Shown one piece after another: positions 1 to 8,172 of a stretch of DNA of 45,673 bases (position 1 is its first letter; each line of letters opens with the position of its first letter). Below the pieces are notes generated by a model, which worked only from the letters and a program-made list of their open reading frames with translations, searched no databases and was not told the origin of the DNA. The stretch is taken from positions 1-45,673 of the forward strand of contig JAAYDR010000079.1 in NCBI GenBank assembly GCA_012729115.1. Direction: 5' to 3'. This DNA comes from Clostridiales bacterium. Lineage in GTDB: Bacteria > Bacillota > Clostridia > Christensenellales > Aristaeellaceae. Both the position numbers and the translations under genes were made by a program.

Positions 1-780
1 AACGCCGGGCTTAACCAGGGTTACAGTGATTCGCCCCCCTTCGGGCTGGTATTTCAAAGCGTTGGTGAGTACTTGCTCCAGCACCAGGCCCAGCCACTTG
101 CTGTCGGACAATACCGCGCAGTCAAAGGGATCCATGTCCAGTCGGATACGGCGATAGGTGAACAGGGGCCTTAACCGCTTCACTACCTGGCAGCATAGGG
201 GATATAAGGCAACGGAGGCCAGCTCCAGATCCGAGGATAGGCTGGCCAGGCGTTGAAAGCTTAGCGCTGCATCGGCATATTGTTCAATTTTATATACTTC
301 CTGGCGTAAAAGCTCCCTATCGACAGGCTTCTCACTTTGGGCAATGAGGTTCAGAGCTGCAATGGGGGTCTTGATCTGATGAACCCACAGGGTGTAGTAA
401 TCGGTCCGCTGGGCCTCCAGCTGCCGGGCCTGGTCAGCCTGTTTGCGAAATTGTTCGCCATAAGCCAGAGCCAGATTCCGGAAGCCCTCCTCCAGGGGGG
501 TTTGCGCCTCGGGCATGGCCTGTGGTTCCGGGGGCAGGTGTGTGAGGGCCTGCCACAAAAGGAGCTGCCGCCGGGCATAACGCCGGAAAGAAACAAGCAG
601 CGCCACTGCCAGACTCACACCGGTCAGCATCAGGGAATAGGAAAGCTCCCGTAGGGTCCCTCCAGCCAAATGGTTAAGCAAAATGAAGAGACTGAGAATC
701 CATAGCGTCAGCCCAAAGCTTCGCCAGTATAGTCGGCCATAACCCTTCAGGAGCCGAAAAAAGGTGAGCGGCTTCTTCAT
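1..780 (-). CDS. Sensor histidine kinase, BceS/GraS-like, 3' part beyond window
   Basis: N-terminal 260 residues of a membrane histidine kinase; the rest lies outside the left edge. Two hydrophobic segments (about residues 21-38 and 48-65) are joined by a very short loop, so there is almost no extracellular sensor domain. This layout is known for intramembrane-sensing kinases of the BceS/GraS type, which work with peptide-antibiotic ABC exporters. The H-box reads WVHQIKTPIAAL with the phospho-acceptor His at residue 134, and an N-box (residues near VLTNALKYQPEGG) is just reached. The ATG at 780 overlaps the TGA of the response regulator (ATGA), so the two are translationally coupled. No BceAB transporter is visible here; it may lie to the left. 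The peptide-sensing role is inferred from topology. Confidence 0.88.
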   Translation of the reverse strand, partial: MKKPLTFFRLLKGYGRLYWRSFGLTLWILSLFILLNHLAGGTLRELSYSLMLTGVSLAVALLVSFRRYARRQLLLWQALTHLPPEPQAMPEAQTPLEEGFRNLALAYGEQFRKQADQARQLEAQRTDYYTLWVHQIKTPIAALNLIAQSEKPVDRELLRQEVYKIEQYADAALSFQRLASLSSDLELASVALYPLCCQVVKRLRPLFTYRRIRLDMDPFDCAVLSDSKWLGLVLEQVLTNALKYQPEGGRITVTLVKPGV

Positions 781-1454
781 GACTGGTCCACCCGGTATCC
801 CTGTCCCCGTTGAGTCCGGATAAAATCGGTAAGGCCCAGGTCTTCCAGCTTTTTACGCAGGCGGGTGACGTTGACGGTGAGGGTGTTGTCATCCACAAAA
901 CAGTCGCTGTCCCACAGACGGTTCATGAGGGCATCCCGGCTGACGGTGTTGCCTTTGCGCTCCATGAGAAGCTGGAGGATGCGGTTTTCATTCTTGGTAA
1001 GTTCCAGGCGGCTGTCGCCATAGACCAGCATGCTTCGGCCGATGTCCAGTACAGCTCCACGGTGCTCCATTGTGGTTTGAGTCCCTGTAAAATCATAGGA
1101 ACGGCGCAAAAGCGCTCCGATCTTTGCCAAGGCTACTTCCAGATCAAAAGGCTTGGTGATGTAATCATCGCCCCCCATGCTCATGGCCATCACCTGATCC
1201 ATACCTGCGTTGCGGGAGGAGAGGAAGAGGATGGGCACCGTCGAGAGTTGGCGGATCTTGGCGCACCAGTGGTAACCATTAAAAAAGGGCAGGGCGATGT
1301 CCAGGATCACCAGTTGGGGAGATGTGCGGACAAACTCCCCCAGAACATCCTCCAGGCGGGCGCAACAATATGCTTCGTAACCCCAGCGGCAAAGGTGGTC
1401 CGCAAGCAGGGCGGCAATGGTCTGGTCATCCTCTACGATCATAATTTTGAACAC
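777..1454 (-). CDS. OmpR/PhoB-family response regulator
   Basis: 225-residue DNA-binding response regulator, partner of the kinase that follows it. The receiver domain (about 1-115) has the acidic pair in IMIVEDDQ, a phospho-acceptor Asp in LVILDIALP (residue 52) and the conserved Lys in DYITKPFD. The C-terminal winged helix (about 130-225) ends in RTQRGQGYRV, the usual OmpR/PhoB wing. I place the start at GTG 1454: it gives MFKIMIVEDD, the common N-terminus in this subfamily, and a GAGG lies 10 bases upstream. The longer reading from TTG 1463 puts the same Shine-Dalgarno too close. A promoter lies at 1508-1536. Target genes are not shown by the sequence. Confidence 0.9.
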   Translation of the reverse strand: MFKIMIVEDDQTIAALLADHLCRWGYEAYCCARLEDVLGEFVRTSPQLVILDIALPFFNGYHWCAKIRQLSTVPILFLSSRNAGMDQVMAMSMGGDDYITKPFDLEVALAKIGALLRRSYDFTGTQTTMEHRGAVLDIGRSMLVYGDSRLELTKNENRILQLLMERKGNTVSRDALMNRLWDSDCFVDDNTLTVNVTRLRKKLEDLGLTDFIRTQRGQGYRVDQS

Positions 1455-1507
1455 GATATGCAAGCCTCATTTCCACGATTAGCGCATGCGTTTCAATAAG
1501 CCTTTTT

Positions 1508-1536
1508 ATTATATCGGTATCAGCCCGTATCGGCAA
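1508..1536 (-). promoter_or_regulatory. Promoter of the two-component operon
   Basis: Reading the minus strand, TTGCCG (1536-1531) and a perfect TATAAT (1513-1508) are separated by 17 bases, about 50 bases upstream of the regulator start. Confidence 0.6.
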
Positions 1537-1635
1537 GGAGGGATAGGATGCATGTCATCTCCCCTTGCGGCTTTCTCCCTGCATCACAGTGCCTGTGGTA
1601 ACTGTAGCTTGGTCACAACGGACTGTCTGTATGAC

Positions 1636-1663
1636 TTGTAAACGTCGAAATTGCTGATATAAT
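1636..1663 (+). promoter_or_regulatory. Promoter of mscL
   Basis: TTGTAA (1636-1641) and TATAAT (1658-1663) with a 16-base spacer, 40 bases before the mscL start. It is divergent from the two-component promoter. Confidence 0.6.
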
Positions 1664-1703
1664 AAAGCCAGATCTACTACAACGATAATACGGAGGAGGA
1701 CAT

Positions 1704-2141
1704 ATGAAAAAGTTTTTCAAGGATTTTAAGAGTTTCGTTCTGCGCGGGAATATCCTGGATCTGGCCGTTGGTGTGATGATTGGCGGGGCCTTTGGATCCA
1801 TCGTCACGTCTCTGGTCAACGATATCCTGATGCCTGTGATCGGTCTGATCACAGGAGGTGTGAATCTGACCGGACTGTTTCTGGCACTGGATCTGCAAGC
1901 CTATCCTACTATCGACGCAGCCAAGGCAGCTGGAGTAGGTACCTTGAATTATGGCATTTTCCTCCAGGCAGTCATTAGCTTCCTCATTATGGCTTTCTGT
2001 GTGTTCCTGATCGTAAGGCTGATGGCCAAGATGATGCCCAAGAAGGTGGAGCCCAAGAAGGAGGAGCGCAAATGTCGCTTCTGTCGGATGACGATTGACG
2101 AGGAGGCCACCCGGTGTCCGCATTGCACAAGTGAACTGTAG
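1704..2141 (+). CDS. mscL: Large-conductance mechanosensitive channel with C-terminal zinc ribbon
   Basis: 145-residue MscL, the pentameric inner-membrane channel that opens on membrane tension to release solutes after osmotic downshock. The N-terminus (FKDFKSFVLRGNILDLAVGV) is the family signature, followed by the pore helix TM1 (about 17-42) and TM2 (about 83-105). The last 28 residues are not typical of characterised MscL proteins: they carry CRFC and CPHC separated by 11 residues, a zinc-ribbon pattern, on a Lys/Glu-rich linker. The start ATG has GGAGGA 5 bases upstream. It is monocistronic, with its own promoter and a strong terminator at 2235-2282. Confidence 0.95.
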   Translation: MKKFFKDFKSFVLRGNILDLAVGVMIGGAFGSIVTSLVNDILMPVIGLITGGVNLTGLFLALDLQAYPTIDAAKAAGVGTLNYGIFLQAVISFLIMAFCVFLIVRLMAKMMPKKVEPKKEERKCRFCRMTIDEEATRCPHCTSEL

Positions 2142-2234
2142 GCCTGGGAAACCAATCCCCAAGAATACAGCCGGGAAGGAAATCCCTGGGTTTTTGACCG
2201 TCGAAGCTGCGTGATGACAGGGTTTACTATCATA

Positions 2235-2282
2235 CATCAAGGGACAATGGCATTGAGCGCATTGTCCCTTGATGTTTTTTTT
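2235..2282 (+). terminator. Rho-independent terminator after mscL
   Basis: Perfect 15-base-pair stem (2235-2249 with 2260-2274), 10-base loop, then eight T. It lies between convergent mscL and the end of the opp operon. Confidence 0.92.
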
Positions 2283-2304
2283 CTGGTGATGCCGAAGGAT
2301 TCTC

Positions 2305-2751
2305 CTATGGTTGTTCCTTCTCCGTAAGCCCCGTAGTCCGGCACACCCAATCGTACATGGCGTAGCCGGAGAGGGAGTACCAACGCTTGGAACCGCTCAG
2401 GTCCTTCTCCAGAACGACCGTTTCCTTCTCTGTGGGTAGAGCGTACAGGCAGAGGGTCATGTCGCCCAAGTAAAGGGTGATCTTTGCATAGAAGTCCTGA
2501 GGCGGTTGAAAGAGACGCTTGCGGTCGGATTGCCCTCTGGAGAGGGCGCGGAGCAAGCCGTCCCCGGAGGGGAGGGAGATGGAAACGTCGTCCTGCTCTA
2601 CCCTCAGGGTTCCAGCCTGCGTGGCTTGAGCCAGATGGCGGGCCAGTTCCGTGCGGAAGCTGATGTTGTCGCCGTAGAGAAGGACGTTATAGAGGAATAG
2701 ACCAAGAAAGGCCGCGATCACCAGGGTCACGATCAGGATGATTCTCTTCAT
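2305..2751 (-). CDS. Membrane-anchored protein of unknown function
   Basis: 148 residues, not recognised. One hydrophobic segment at residues 4-25 (IILIVTLVIAAFLGLFLYNV) could be an uncleaved signal anchor, leaving about 120 residues outside the membrane. No catalytic motif is visible. The ATG has GAGGGAAACC just upstream. It is the last gene of the minus-strand run from oppA, 30 bases after the 83-residue gene, so co-transcription with the transporter is likely; a functional tie is only inferred from position. Confidence 0.6.
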   Translation of the reverse strand: MKRIILIVTLVIAAFLGLFLYNVLLYGDNISFRTELARHLAQATQAGTLRVEQDDVSISLPSGDGLLRALSRGQSDRKRLFQPPQDFYAKITLYLGDMTLCLYALPTEKETVVLEKDLSGSKRWYSLSGYAMYDWVCRTTGLTEKEQP

Positions 2752-2781
2752 GGTTTCCCTCGCAACAGTGTCGGGTGATTG

Positions 2782-3033
2782 TCAACGAAACCAAAGATGA
2801 ATGCAAAACCAGATGAAGGCAGCCCCGGCCAGACCAAAGAGGATGACGATGAGCAGCCCAGCTCCCACAGCGCTGAAAGCATACCGCCAGAGGTTTTTAC
2901 CGGTCAGGGGTTCTGCCTCCGGGTTGCGCGGTACGGATTCCCCGGGAGAATACCAAGGCATGCCCTCCACATTCATGGGAGCTACGACGCGGTCTTCCTC
3001 CTGGGGTGGTTGCCGATTGGCGTTGTTGTCCAT
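2782..3033 (-). CDS. Small single-pass membrane protein of unknown function
   Basis: 83 residues. The N-terminal 45 are polar and proline-rich (PPQEEDRVVAPM...), followed by one long hydrophobic helix at about 53-80 ending near the C-terminus. There is no signal cleavage site, so a tail-anchored protein with a cytoplasmic N-terminus is plausible. The ATG at 3033 has GGGAGG 4 bases upstream. It begins 13 bases after the oppF stop, which makes it part of the opp operon. Function unknown. Confidence 0.6.
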   Translation of the reverse strand: MDNNANRQPPQEEDRVVAPMNVEGMPWYSPGESVPRNPEAEPLTGKNLWRYAFSAVGAGLLIVILFGLAGAAFIWFCIHLWFR

Positions 3034-3046
3034 GGGTCCTCCCTGG

Positions 3047-4030
3047 TTATGGGTTGTAAAGATGGCAGACCACGTGATGGCCTTTTTCCACCTCGCACTG
3101 GACGGGCTCCTCGGTGGTGCAACGGGGCATGCACCGATTGCACCGGGTATGGAACTTGCAGCCTTTGGGGGGATTGGCGGGGGAGGGGATACTGCCCTCC
3201 AGGATGGTTCGGTTCATCTTGGCATCGGGGTCAGGCATGGGGATGGCACTGAACAGGGCCTGGGTGTAGGGATGGAGGGGGTTGCTGAAGATACTGGCCT
3301 TGGGGCCGTACTCCACCAGGTTGCCCAGGTACATGACGCCGATGGTGTCGCTGATATGTTCCACAACGCTCAGATCATGGGAAATAAACAGATAGGTGAG
3401 GCCGTATTCCTGCTGGAGGTCCTTCAATAGGTTGATGATCTGAGCCTGGATGGACACATCCAGCGCGGAAACCGGTTCATCGCAGACCACGAAATCCGGG
3501 TTAAGGGCCAGGGCGCGGGCGATGCAGATGCGCTGGCGCTGGCCGCCGGAAAACTCGTGAGGGTAGCGGTCTTTGTGGTAGGTCATGAGGCCGCAGGAGG
3601 CCATGATCTTGTCCAGATAGGCATCGTACTCTTTCTCCGGGACAATGTGATGCTCACGGACTGCCTCGCCGATGATCTCGCCCACAGGAAGTCGGGGAGA
3701 CAGGCTGGAGTAGGGGTCCTGGAAGATGATTTGCATCTTGGGCCGGAGATGACGCAGGGCATCCCGATTCAAGGCATAGATATCCTGACCGCCAAAGCGC
3801 ACTTCGCCGCTGGTCTTTTCAGTGAGCCGAAGGATTGTCCGGCCCACGGTGGTTTTGCCACAGCCGCTTTCACCCACCAGGCCCATGGTGGTGCCGCGCT
3901 TGATGGAAAAGGTAACGCCGTCCACAGCCTTCACATAGGACGTGGCACGTTGGAGCATGCCGCCCTTGATAGGAAAGTAGGTTTTCAGGTCTTTCACCTG
4001 AAGAAGGATATCATCGCGCACTTCAGACAT
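3047..4030 (-). CDS. oppF: Oligopeptide ABC transporter ATP-binding protein OppF
   Basis: 327-residue ABC ATPase of the peptide/nickel class, one of the two ATPases that drive substrate import. Walker A is [12 protein letters not shown] (about residue 50), the signature is [15 protein letters not shown] and Walker B is [12 protein letters not shown]. The C-terminal oligo_HPY extension carries [14 protein letters not shown], the four-Cys pattern seen in OppD/OppF-type proteins that bind an iron-sulfur cluster. I start it at ATG 4030 because AGGAGG sits 9 bases upstream; an earlier in-frame start at 4060 lacks this. The start overlaps the end of oppD by 8 bases, indicating coupled translation. 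Confidence 0.93.
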   Translation of the reverse strand: MSEVRDDILLQVKDLKTYFPIKGGMLQRATSYVKAVDGVTFSIKRGTTMGLVGESGCGKTTVGRTILRLTEKTSGEVRFGGQDIYALNRDALRHLRPKMQIIFQDPYSSLSPRLPVGEIIGEAVREHHIVPEKEYDAYLDKIMASCGLMTYHKDRYPHEFSGGQRQRICIARALALNPDFVVCDEPVSALDVSIQAQIINLLKDLQQEYGLTYLFISHDLSVVEHISDTIGVMYLGNLVEYGPKASIFSNPLHPYTQALFSAIPMPDPDAKMNRTILEGSIPSPANPPKGCKFHTRCNRCMPRCTTEEPVQCEVEKGHHVVCHLYNP

Positions 4031-5183
4031 GATCGGCAGCCTCCTTTCCTTGGTCTGCATAGCGGTAGCAGCTCACCGTATGGGTGGGGGACAGTTGGAT
4101 GTCCGGGGGATAAGCACCGGCGCAGGGAGCGACGCATAACTCGCACCGGTCACGGAAATAGCAGTAGTCCGGCATATTGATGGGATTGGGAACCTTGCCG
4201 GGAATGGAATACAGCCGCTCCACCTGACGATTCACAACAGGCTTGGAATTTAAAAGGCCGATGGTGTAAGGATGGGAGGGTGTTTTGAACACCTCCTGCA
4301 CTGTGCCTTTCTCTACCACCCGTCCGGAGTACATCACCACCACGTAGTCCGCCATCTCCGCAATGACCCCCAGGTCATGGGTGATGAGCATGATGGAGGA
4401 ATTGATCTTGTCCTTTAAATGGCGAAGCAAGTCCAGAATCTGGGCCTGGATGGTGACATCAAGCGCAGTGGTGGGCTCGTCGGCAATAATCAGGCGGGGA
4501 GAAAGGGCCAGGGCCATGGCGATCATGACCCTCTGGCGCATGCCGCCCGAAAGTTCGTGGGGGTACATCCGATAGACCCCCTCACAGTTGGCAATACCCA
4601 CCATCTCAAGCATGGATATGGTACGGGCCTTTACCTGGGCCGGAGTCAATGTTGAGTCGTGGAGAGCGATGACCTCGTCCACCTGCATGCCCACACGGAA
4701 CACAGGGTTCAGGCTGGTCATGGGTTCCTGGAAGATCATGGAGATCTGCTTGCCACGGATGTTCTGCATCGCCTGGGTTGGGGTCTTGGCGATATCGTAC
4801 ACGCCGTCCTCGCCATTGAAGCGAATGCTGCCTTTGACAATTTGTCCCTGAGGCCGCTGCACCAGTTGCATGAGGCTAAGACTGGTAACGGACTTGCCGC
4901 ATCCGCTTTCACCTACTACCCCCACGGTTTTGCCTCTGGGGATGTCAAAGGATACACCGTCCACAGCCTTCACCGTACCGATATCTGTGAAAAAATAGGT
5001 ATGCAGATTATCAAACTCCACCACATTGGCGGAATCCCTCATAGTGGCAGAATACTCGGAGGGGTCCACGTTCTTGCGGTTTCGCTGCTTTTCAATAGCG
5101 CTGGTGATCTTACGGTTTTTCTTGCTGATTCGCCTGGACTCGCGTGCGGAGATATATCCGCTTTTTTTCTTGGCGTTTGTCAA
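4023..5183 (-). CDS. oppD: Oligopeptide ABC transporter ATP-binding protein OppD
   Basis: 386-residue ABC ATPase, partner of OppF. Walker [13 protein letters not shown], signature [15 protein letters not shown], Walker [13 protein letters not shown], and a C-terminal segment with [14 protein letters not shown] (Cys-rich oligo_HPY region). The first 55 residues are an unusual very basic extension ([20 protein letters not shown]...) ahead of the normal OppD start near [11 protein letters not shown]. The start is TTG at 5183, supported by GGAGG 8 bases upstream in the 13-base gap after oppC. The basic tail may contact the membrane or nucleic acid; that is speculation. Confidence 0.92.
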   Translation of the reverse strand: MTNAKKKSGYISARESRRISKKNRKITSAIEKQRNRKNVDPSEYSATMRDSANVVEFDNLHTYFFTDIGTVKAVDGVSFDIPRGKTVGVVGESGCGKSVTSLSLMQLVQRPQGQIVKGSIRFNGEDGVYDIAKTPTQAMQNIRGKQISMIFQEPMTSLNPVFRVGMQVDEVIALHDSTLTPAQVKARTISMLEMVGIANCEGVYRMYPHELSGGMRQRVMIAMALALSPRLIIADEPTTALDVTIQAQILDLLRHLKDKINSSIMLITHDLGVIAEMADYVVVMYSGRVVEKGTVQEVFKTPSHPYTIGLLNSKPVVNRQVERLYSIPGKVPNPINMPDYCYFRDRCELCVAPCAGAYPPDIQLSPTHTVSCYRYADQGKEAADHV

Positions 5184-5196
5184 GGGAAATACCTCC

Positions 5197-6960
5197 TTAG
5201 CGTTTCATTTTGGGGTCAAAGGCATCCCGGAGGCCGTCTCCGATGAAGTTGAAACCCAGCACTGTGAGCAAGATCAGAAGACCTGCGGGAATCCATACGA
5301 ACAGATAGTTGGTCATCACGAACACATTTGAAACCGCATTGATGATGCTGCCCCATGAAGCCAGAGGATACTTGACCCCCAGCCCCAGGAAGGAAAGAGT
5401 GGCTTCAATCAGGATGATGTTGCCCAGACTCATGGTGCCCATTACGATCAGCTGAGGGATCACGTTGGGAATCAGGTGACGGAAGATGCGGCGGCTCACG
5501 GAGATGCCCGTTGCCTCCGTAGCGGTCATAAATTCCTGTTCCCGCAGGCTCAGGATTTGGCCACGTACCACCCGGGCGATGCTGGGCCAGCCCAGAATGC
5601 CCAGCGCAATCATCAGGTAGAAAATACGGCGGGTGGGGTCCACCTTCTCCGCATCCATGATGGCACCAATGATGATGTAGATGGGATAGCCCGGGATGCA
5701 GTTGATGATGTCCACCAAACGCATAATGAGGTTGTCCACCCACTTGCCGAAATACCCGGCTACGCCGCCCAGGATCACGCCTAAAACGGTTTCGAGCAAT
5801 ACCACCACAAAGCCGATCATCAGGGAAATCCGTCCCCCGTACATCAGGCGGGTCATAACGTCCATACCGTTGGCGTCCGTGCCCAGCCAGTGCTCCTGGG
5901 AAGGGGGATAGTACACCATGATTTTATAGGTGGGTTTTTGGGTGCGGACCATGTATTGCAGATTGGAACGCTCAACAGTGAAGAGCTGCTCCTGTCCATC
6001 CGCCGCGAGGAGGGTGAAGCTGGCGCTGCCCTCGCTGATGGCCTGCTGCACAGCAGAGGCAAAGCCTTCCGGATAGACGGTACCCACTTCGGACTCCTTG
6101 AAAATCCAACGGGACACATGGGCAATCTCATCACCGGCGGTGTCGGTGAGGGTAGCGCTGCCGTCTTCATGCCGGGTTATGGCATAGGCCTGGCCATTTA
6201 TGGTAAATCCTGCTTGGGTGAGATCCGCCAGGGCCCGTTCAGCGGCCAAATGGAAAGAAAAGTCGTTCTCCAGCCTGCCCACAAACACGTTCTTGGAGGC
6301 AATGGCGATCTCCCTGACCTGGGACACAGTGGCCTGTACCTTGGAGGTCTGCAGCAGGAAGCTCTGCCCGTCGGCTGTTTCAAATGATTTCTCTCCGGCT
6401 GCAATGGCCGCCTCAAAACGGGCTGTGAAATCGCCTGGCAAGGTCACGCCGTCGGCGGGATTCAAGGTAAACTTGTTTTTGATGCCCTTGCCCTGGGCTA
6501 CCACGCTCAGGGAGCCCACAACGTAGAGGTCCTCACCTTCCTTGGTTAATGTGTAGCTGACGCCGCTGCTTTCAAAAGTGTCGGCGTTCTTGGTGATGGC
6601 CAAAATCATTCGGCTCTGGGCAATTGTGTCAAATTTCTGCCCGGGAGCAACGGTATACAGCAGGCTGTCGTTTCGGGTGACGGCAGCATAGTTTTTCACC
6701 ATTATCTCGTAACCCTTGAAAACCTGACTCTCACCATAGGGCATCAAGGCTCCGCCTACAAAGCTGAACAGGAACATGGCGATGATAATGATGCTGCCGG
6801 CGATGGCCAGCTTGTTGCGCACAAAGCGCTTGAACACCAGCATCCCTGGGGAGAGCACCTTGATTCGCCGTTCGTCATCCAGTGCGATGGGAGGCTGCCC
6901 GCCAGGCTCCAGGGGAGACAATCCATTGTCTTCCACTACACAATTTGCCTTTTCGTTCAT
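5197..6960 (-). CDS. oppC: Oligopeptide ABC transporter permease OppC with large extracellular insert
   Basis: 587-residue permease; ordinary OppC/DppC proteins are about 280-320. The usual parts are present: a cytoplasmic N-terminus, TM1 (about 49-70), the HWLGTDANGMDVMTRLMYG motif that normally follows TM1 closely, then the BPD_transp_1 membrane domain with an EAA loop (EATGISVSRRIFRHLIPN). Between TM1 and HWLGTD about 280 extra residues are inserted (about 72-352), with no hydrophobic helix, so they should sit outside the cell. The insert seems to hold two related stretches, each with a G-x-x-Y-x-(I/L)-T core followed by acidic residues. ATG 6960 is chosen because GGAGG lies 8 bases upstream; an in-frame GTG at 6969 overlaps the Shine-Dalgarno. 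Confidence 0.9.
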   Translation of the reverse strand: MNEKANCVVEDNGLSPLEPGGQPPIALDDERRIKVLSPGMLVFKRFVRNKLAIAGSIIIIAMFLFSFVGGALMPYGESQVFKGYEIMVKNYAAVTRNDSLLYTVAPGQKFDTIAQSRMILAITKNADTFESSGVSYTLTKEGEDLYVVGSLSVVAQGKGIKNKFTLNPADGVTLPGDFTARFEAAIAAGEKSFETADGQSFLLQTSKVQATVSQVREIAIASKNVFVGRLENDFSFHLAAERALADLTQAGFTINGQAYAITRHEDGSATLTDTAGDEIAHVSRWIFKESEVGTVYPEGFASAVQQAISEGSASFTLLAADGQEQLFTVERSNLQYMVRTQKPTYKIMVYYPPSQEHWLGTDANGMDVMTRLMYGGRISLMIGFVVVLLETVLGVILGGVAGYFGKWVDNLIMRLVDIINCIPGYPIYIIIGAIMDAEKVDPTRRIFYLMIALGILGWPSIARVVRGQILSLREQEFMTATEATGISVSRRIFRHLIPNVIPQLIVMGTMSLGNIILIEATLSFLGLGVKYPLASWGSIINAVSNVFVMTNYLFVWIPAGLLILLTVLGFNFIGDGLRDAFDPKMKR

Positions 6961-6973
6961 GCCTTCCACCTCC

Positions 6974-7960
6974 TTAGCTAATGCGCACGCGTGGATCGAC
7001 CACCGCGTACAGGATGTCTGCGAGCAGCGTTCCGCCCAGGGTCAATAATGCCATAAACAGCATATAGAACATCGTAAAGGGGATATCCCCAGAAACCATG
7101 GCTTGATACGATATATATCCAATGCCGGGAATTTGAAACAGGGTCTCTGTAATAAGCGCGCCGCCAAAGAGGCCGGGCAGGGTATTGCCCAAAATGGTGA
7201 CGATGGGGATCAAGGTGTTGCGGAATGCATGCTTGTTGATGACCACCCGTTCCGATAGGCCCTTGGCCCGGGCGGTTCGGATGAAATCGCTGTTTAGGAC
7301 CTCAAGCATGTTGGTGCGGGTATAACGCATCAAGTCCCCTATATTGACCAAAGTCAGCGTAAGGACAGGCATAATGTAGTGCTTGGCAATATCCAGAAAC
7401 TGGCCAAAGGGTGAAAGCTGGTTGTAAAAGCGTCCCACCTTGCCATAAAGATCCAGCCAGCCCAGCTGGATGGAGAAGACCAACTTCAGCACCGTTGCAA
7501 AGAAGAAGGTAGGCAGGGAGATGCCAATCAGGGCAAACACCGTCACCGCATAATCGGTTTTGCTGTATTGTTTGCGCGCAGAAAGGATCCCCAAGGGGAT
7601 AGAGATTGCTACCCGCAGGATCAGGGTGATGAAGGCAAGGATGAAGGAATCCCAGATGACCTCTTTGAACTTTGCCACTACCGGCACGTTGTATTGCCAG
7701 GATTCGCCAAAGTCCCCTGTAATGGCAGTGCCAATCCAGGAGAAAAAGCCCTCAAACACGTTGGTGTCCATTTTATAGATCTGGTTGAGCTGTGCCAGCC
7801 ACTCGGTATAGCTCTTGCCGCCGGGCAGGCTGGCCTTTTCCCGGGCCATTTTTTCCACATAGGATGTGGGTATACAGCGCATAATGCCATAAATTACCAT
7901 CGCCACAAAAAACAGAAGGACGATGCTGATGAGAATGCGCTTCAGGATGTACTTCTTCAC
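6974..7960 (-). CDS. oppB: Oligopeptide ABC transporter permease OppB
   Basis: 328-residue inner-membrane permease that pairs with OppC. TM1 lies at about 8-27 and the BPD_transp_1 domain covers about 100-328. The EAA loop reads RTARAKGLSERVVINKHAFRN and ends near the usual LIPIVT. The C-terminus ends DILYAVVDPRVRIS, the standard OppB/DppB ending. I take GTG 7960 as start since AGG lies 8 bases upstream and it gives MKKYILKRIL; GTG 7969 is too near the Shine-Dalgarno. Length is normal, in contrast to OppC. A stable hairpin sits in the 200-base gap before it. Confidence 0.93.
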   Translation of the reverse strand: MKKYILKRILISIVLLFFVAMVIYGIMRCIPTSYVEKMAREKASLPGGKSYTEWLAQLNQIYKMDTNVFEGFFSWIGTAITGDFGESWQYNVPVVAKFKEVIWDSFILAFITLILRVAISIPLGILSARKQYSKTDYAVTVFALIGISLPTFFFATVLKLVFSIQLGWLDLYGKVGRFYNQLSPFGQFLDIAKHYIMPVLTLTLVNIGDLMRYTRTNMLEVLNSDFIRTARAKGLSERVVINKHAFRNTLIPIVTILGNTLPGLFGGALITETLFQIPGIGYISYQAMVSGDIPFTMFYMLFMALLTLGGTLLADILYAVVDPRVRIS

Positions 7961-8083
7961 ATCGCACACCTCTCTTTCTATCAGTTCTCAATACGAGTTC
8001 GGCCCAATCGCATCAGCGTTCGCCGAGGTATTAGGGGATGAATCTATGATGAAAAAGCCTGGGCTTTAACACGCAAAGTGAAA

Positions 8084-8121
8084 GCGGATTCCGGACCCGC
8101 CGATGCGGATCCGGAATCCGC
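8084..8121 (-). other. Stable hairpin between oppA and oppB
   Basis: A perfect 12-base-pair inverted repeat (8084-8095 with 8110-8121) with a 14-base loop. On the minus strand it is followed by CTTTCACTTT, only a weak U tract. It most likely acts as a processing and stability stem or partial terminator that keeps binding-protein mRNA above permease mRNA. Confidence 0.6.
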
Positions 8122-8172
8122 GCATTCTTTAGGGCAAACTCTTACCAGCGTGACCCAAAGAGCGCTTTAGGA

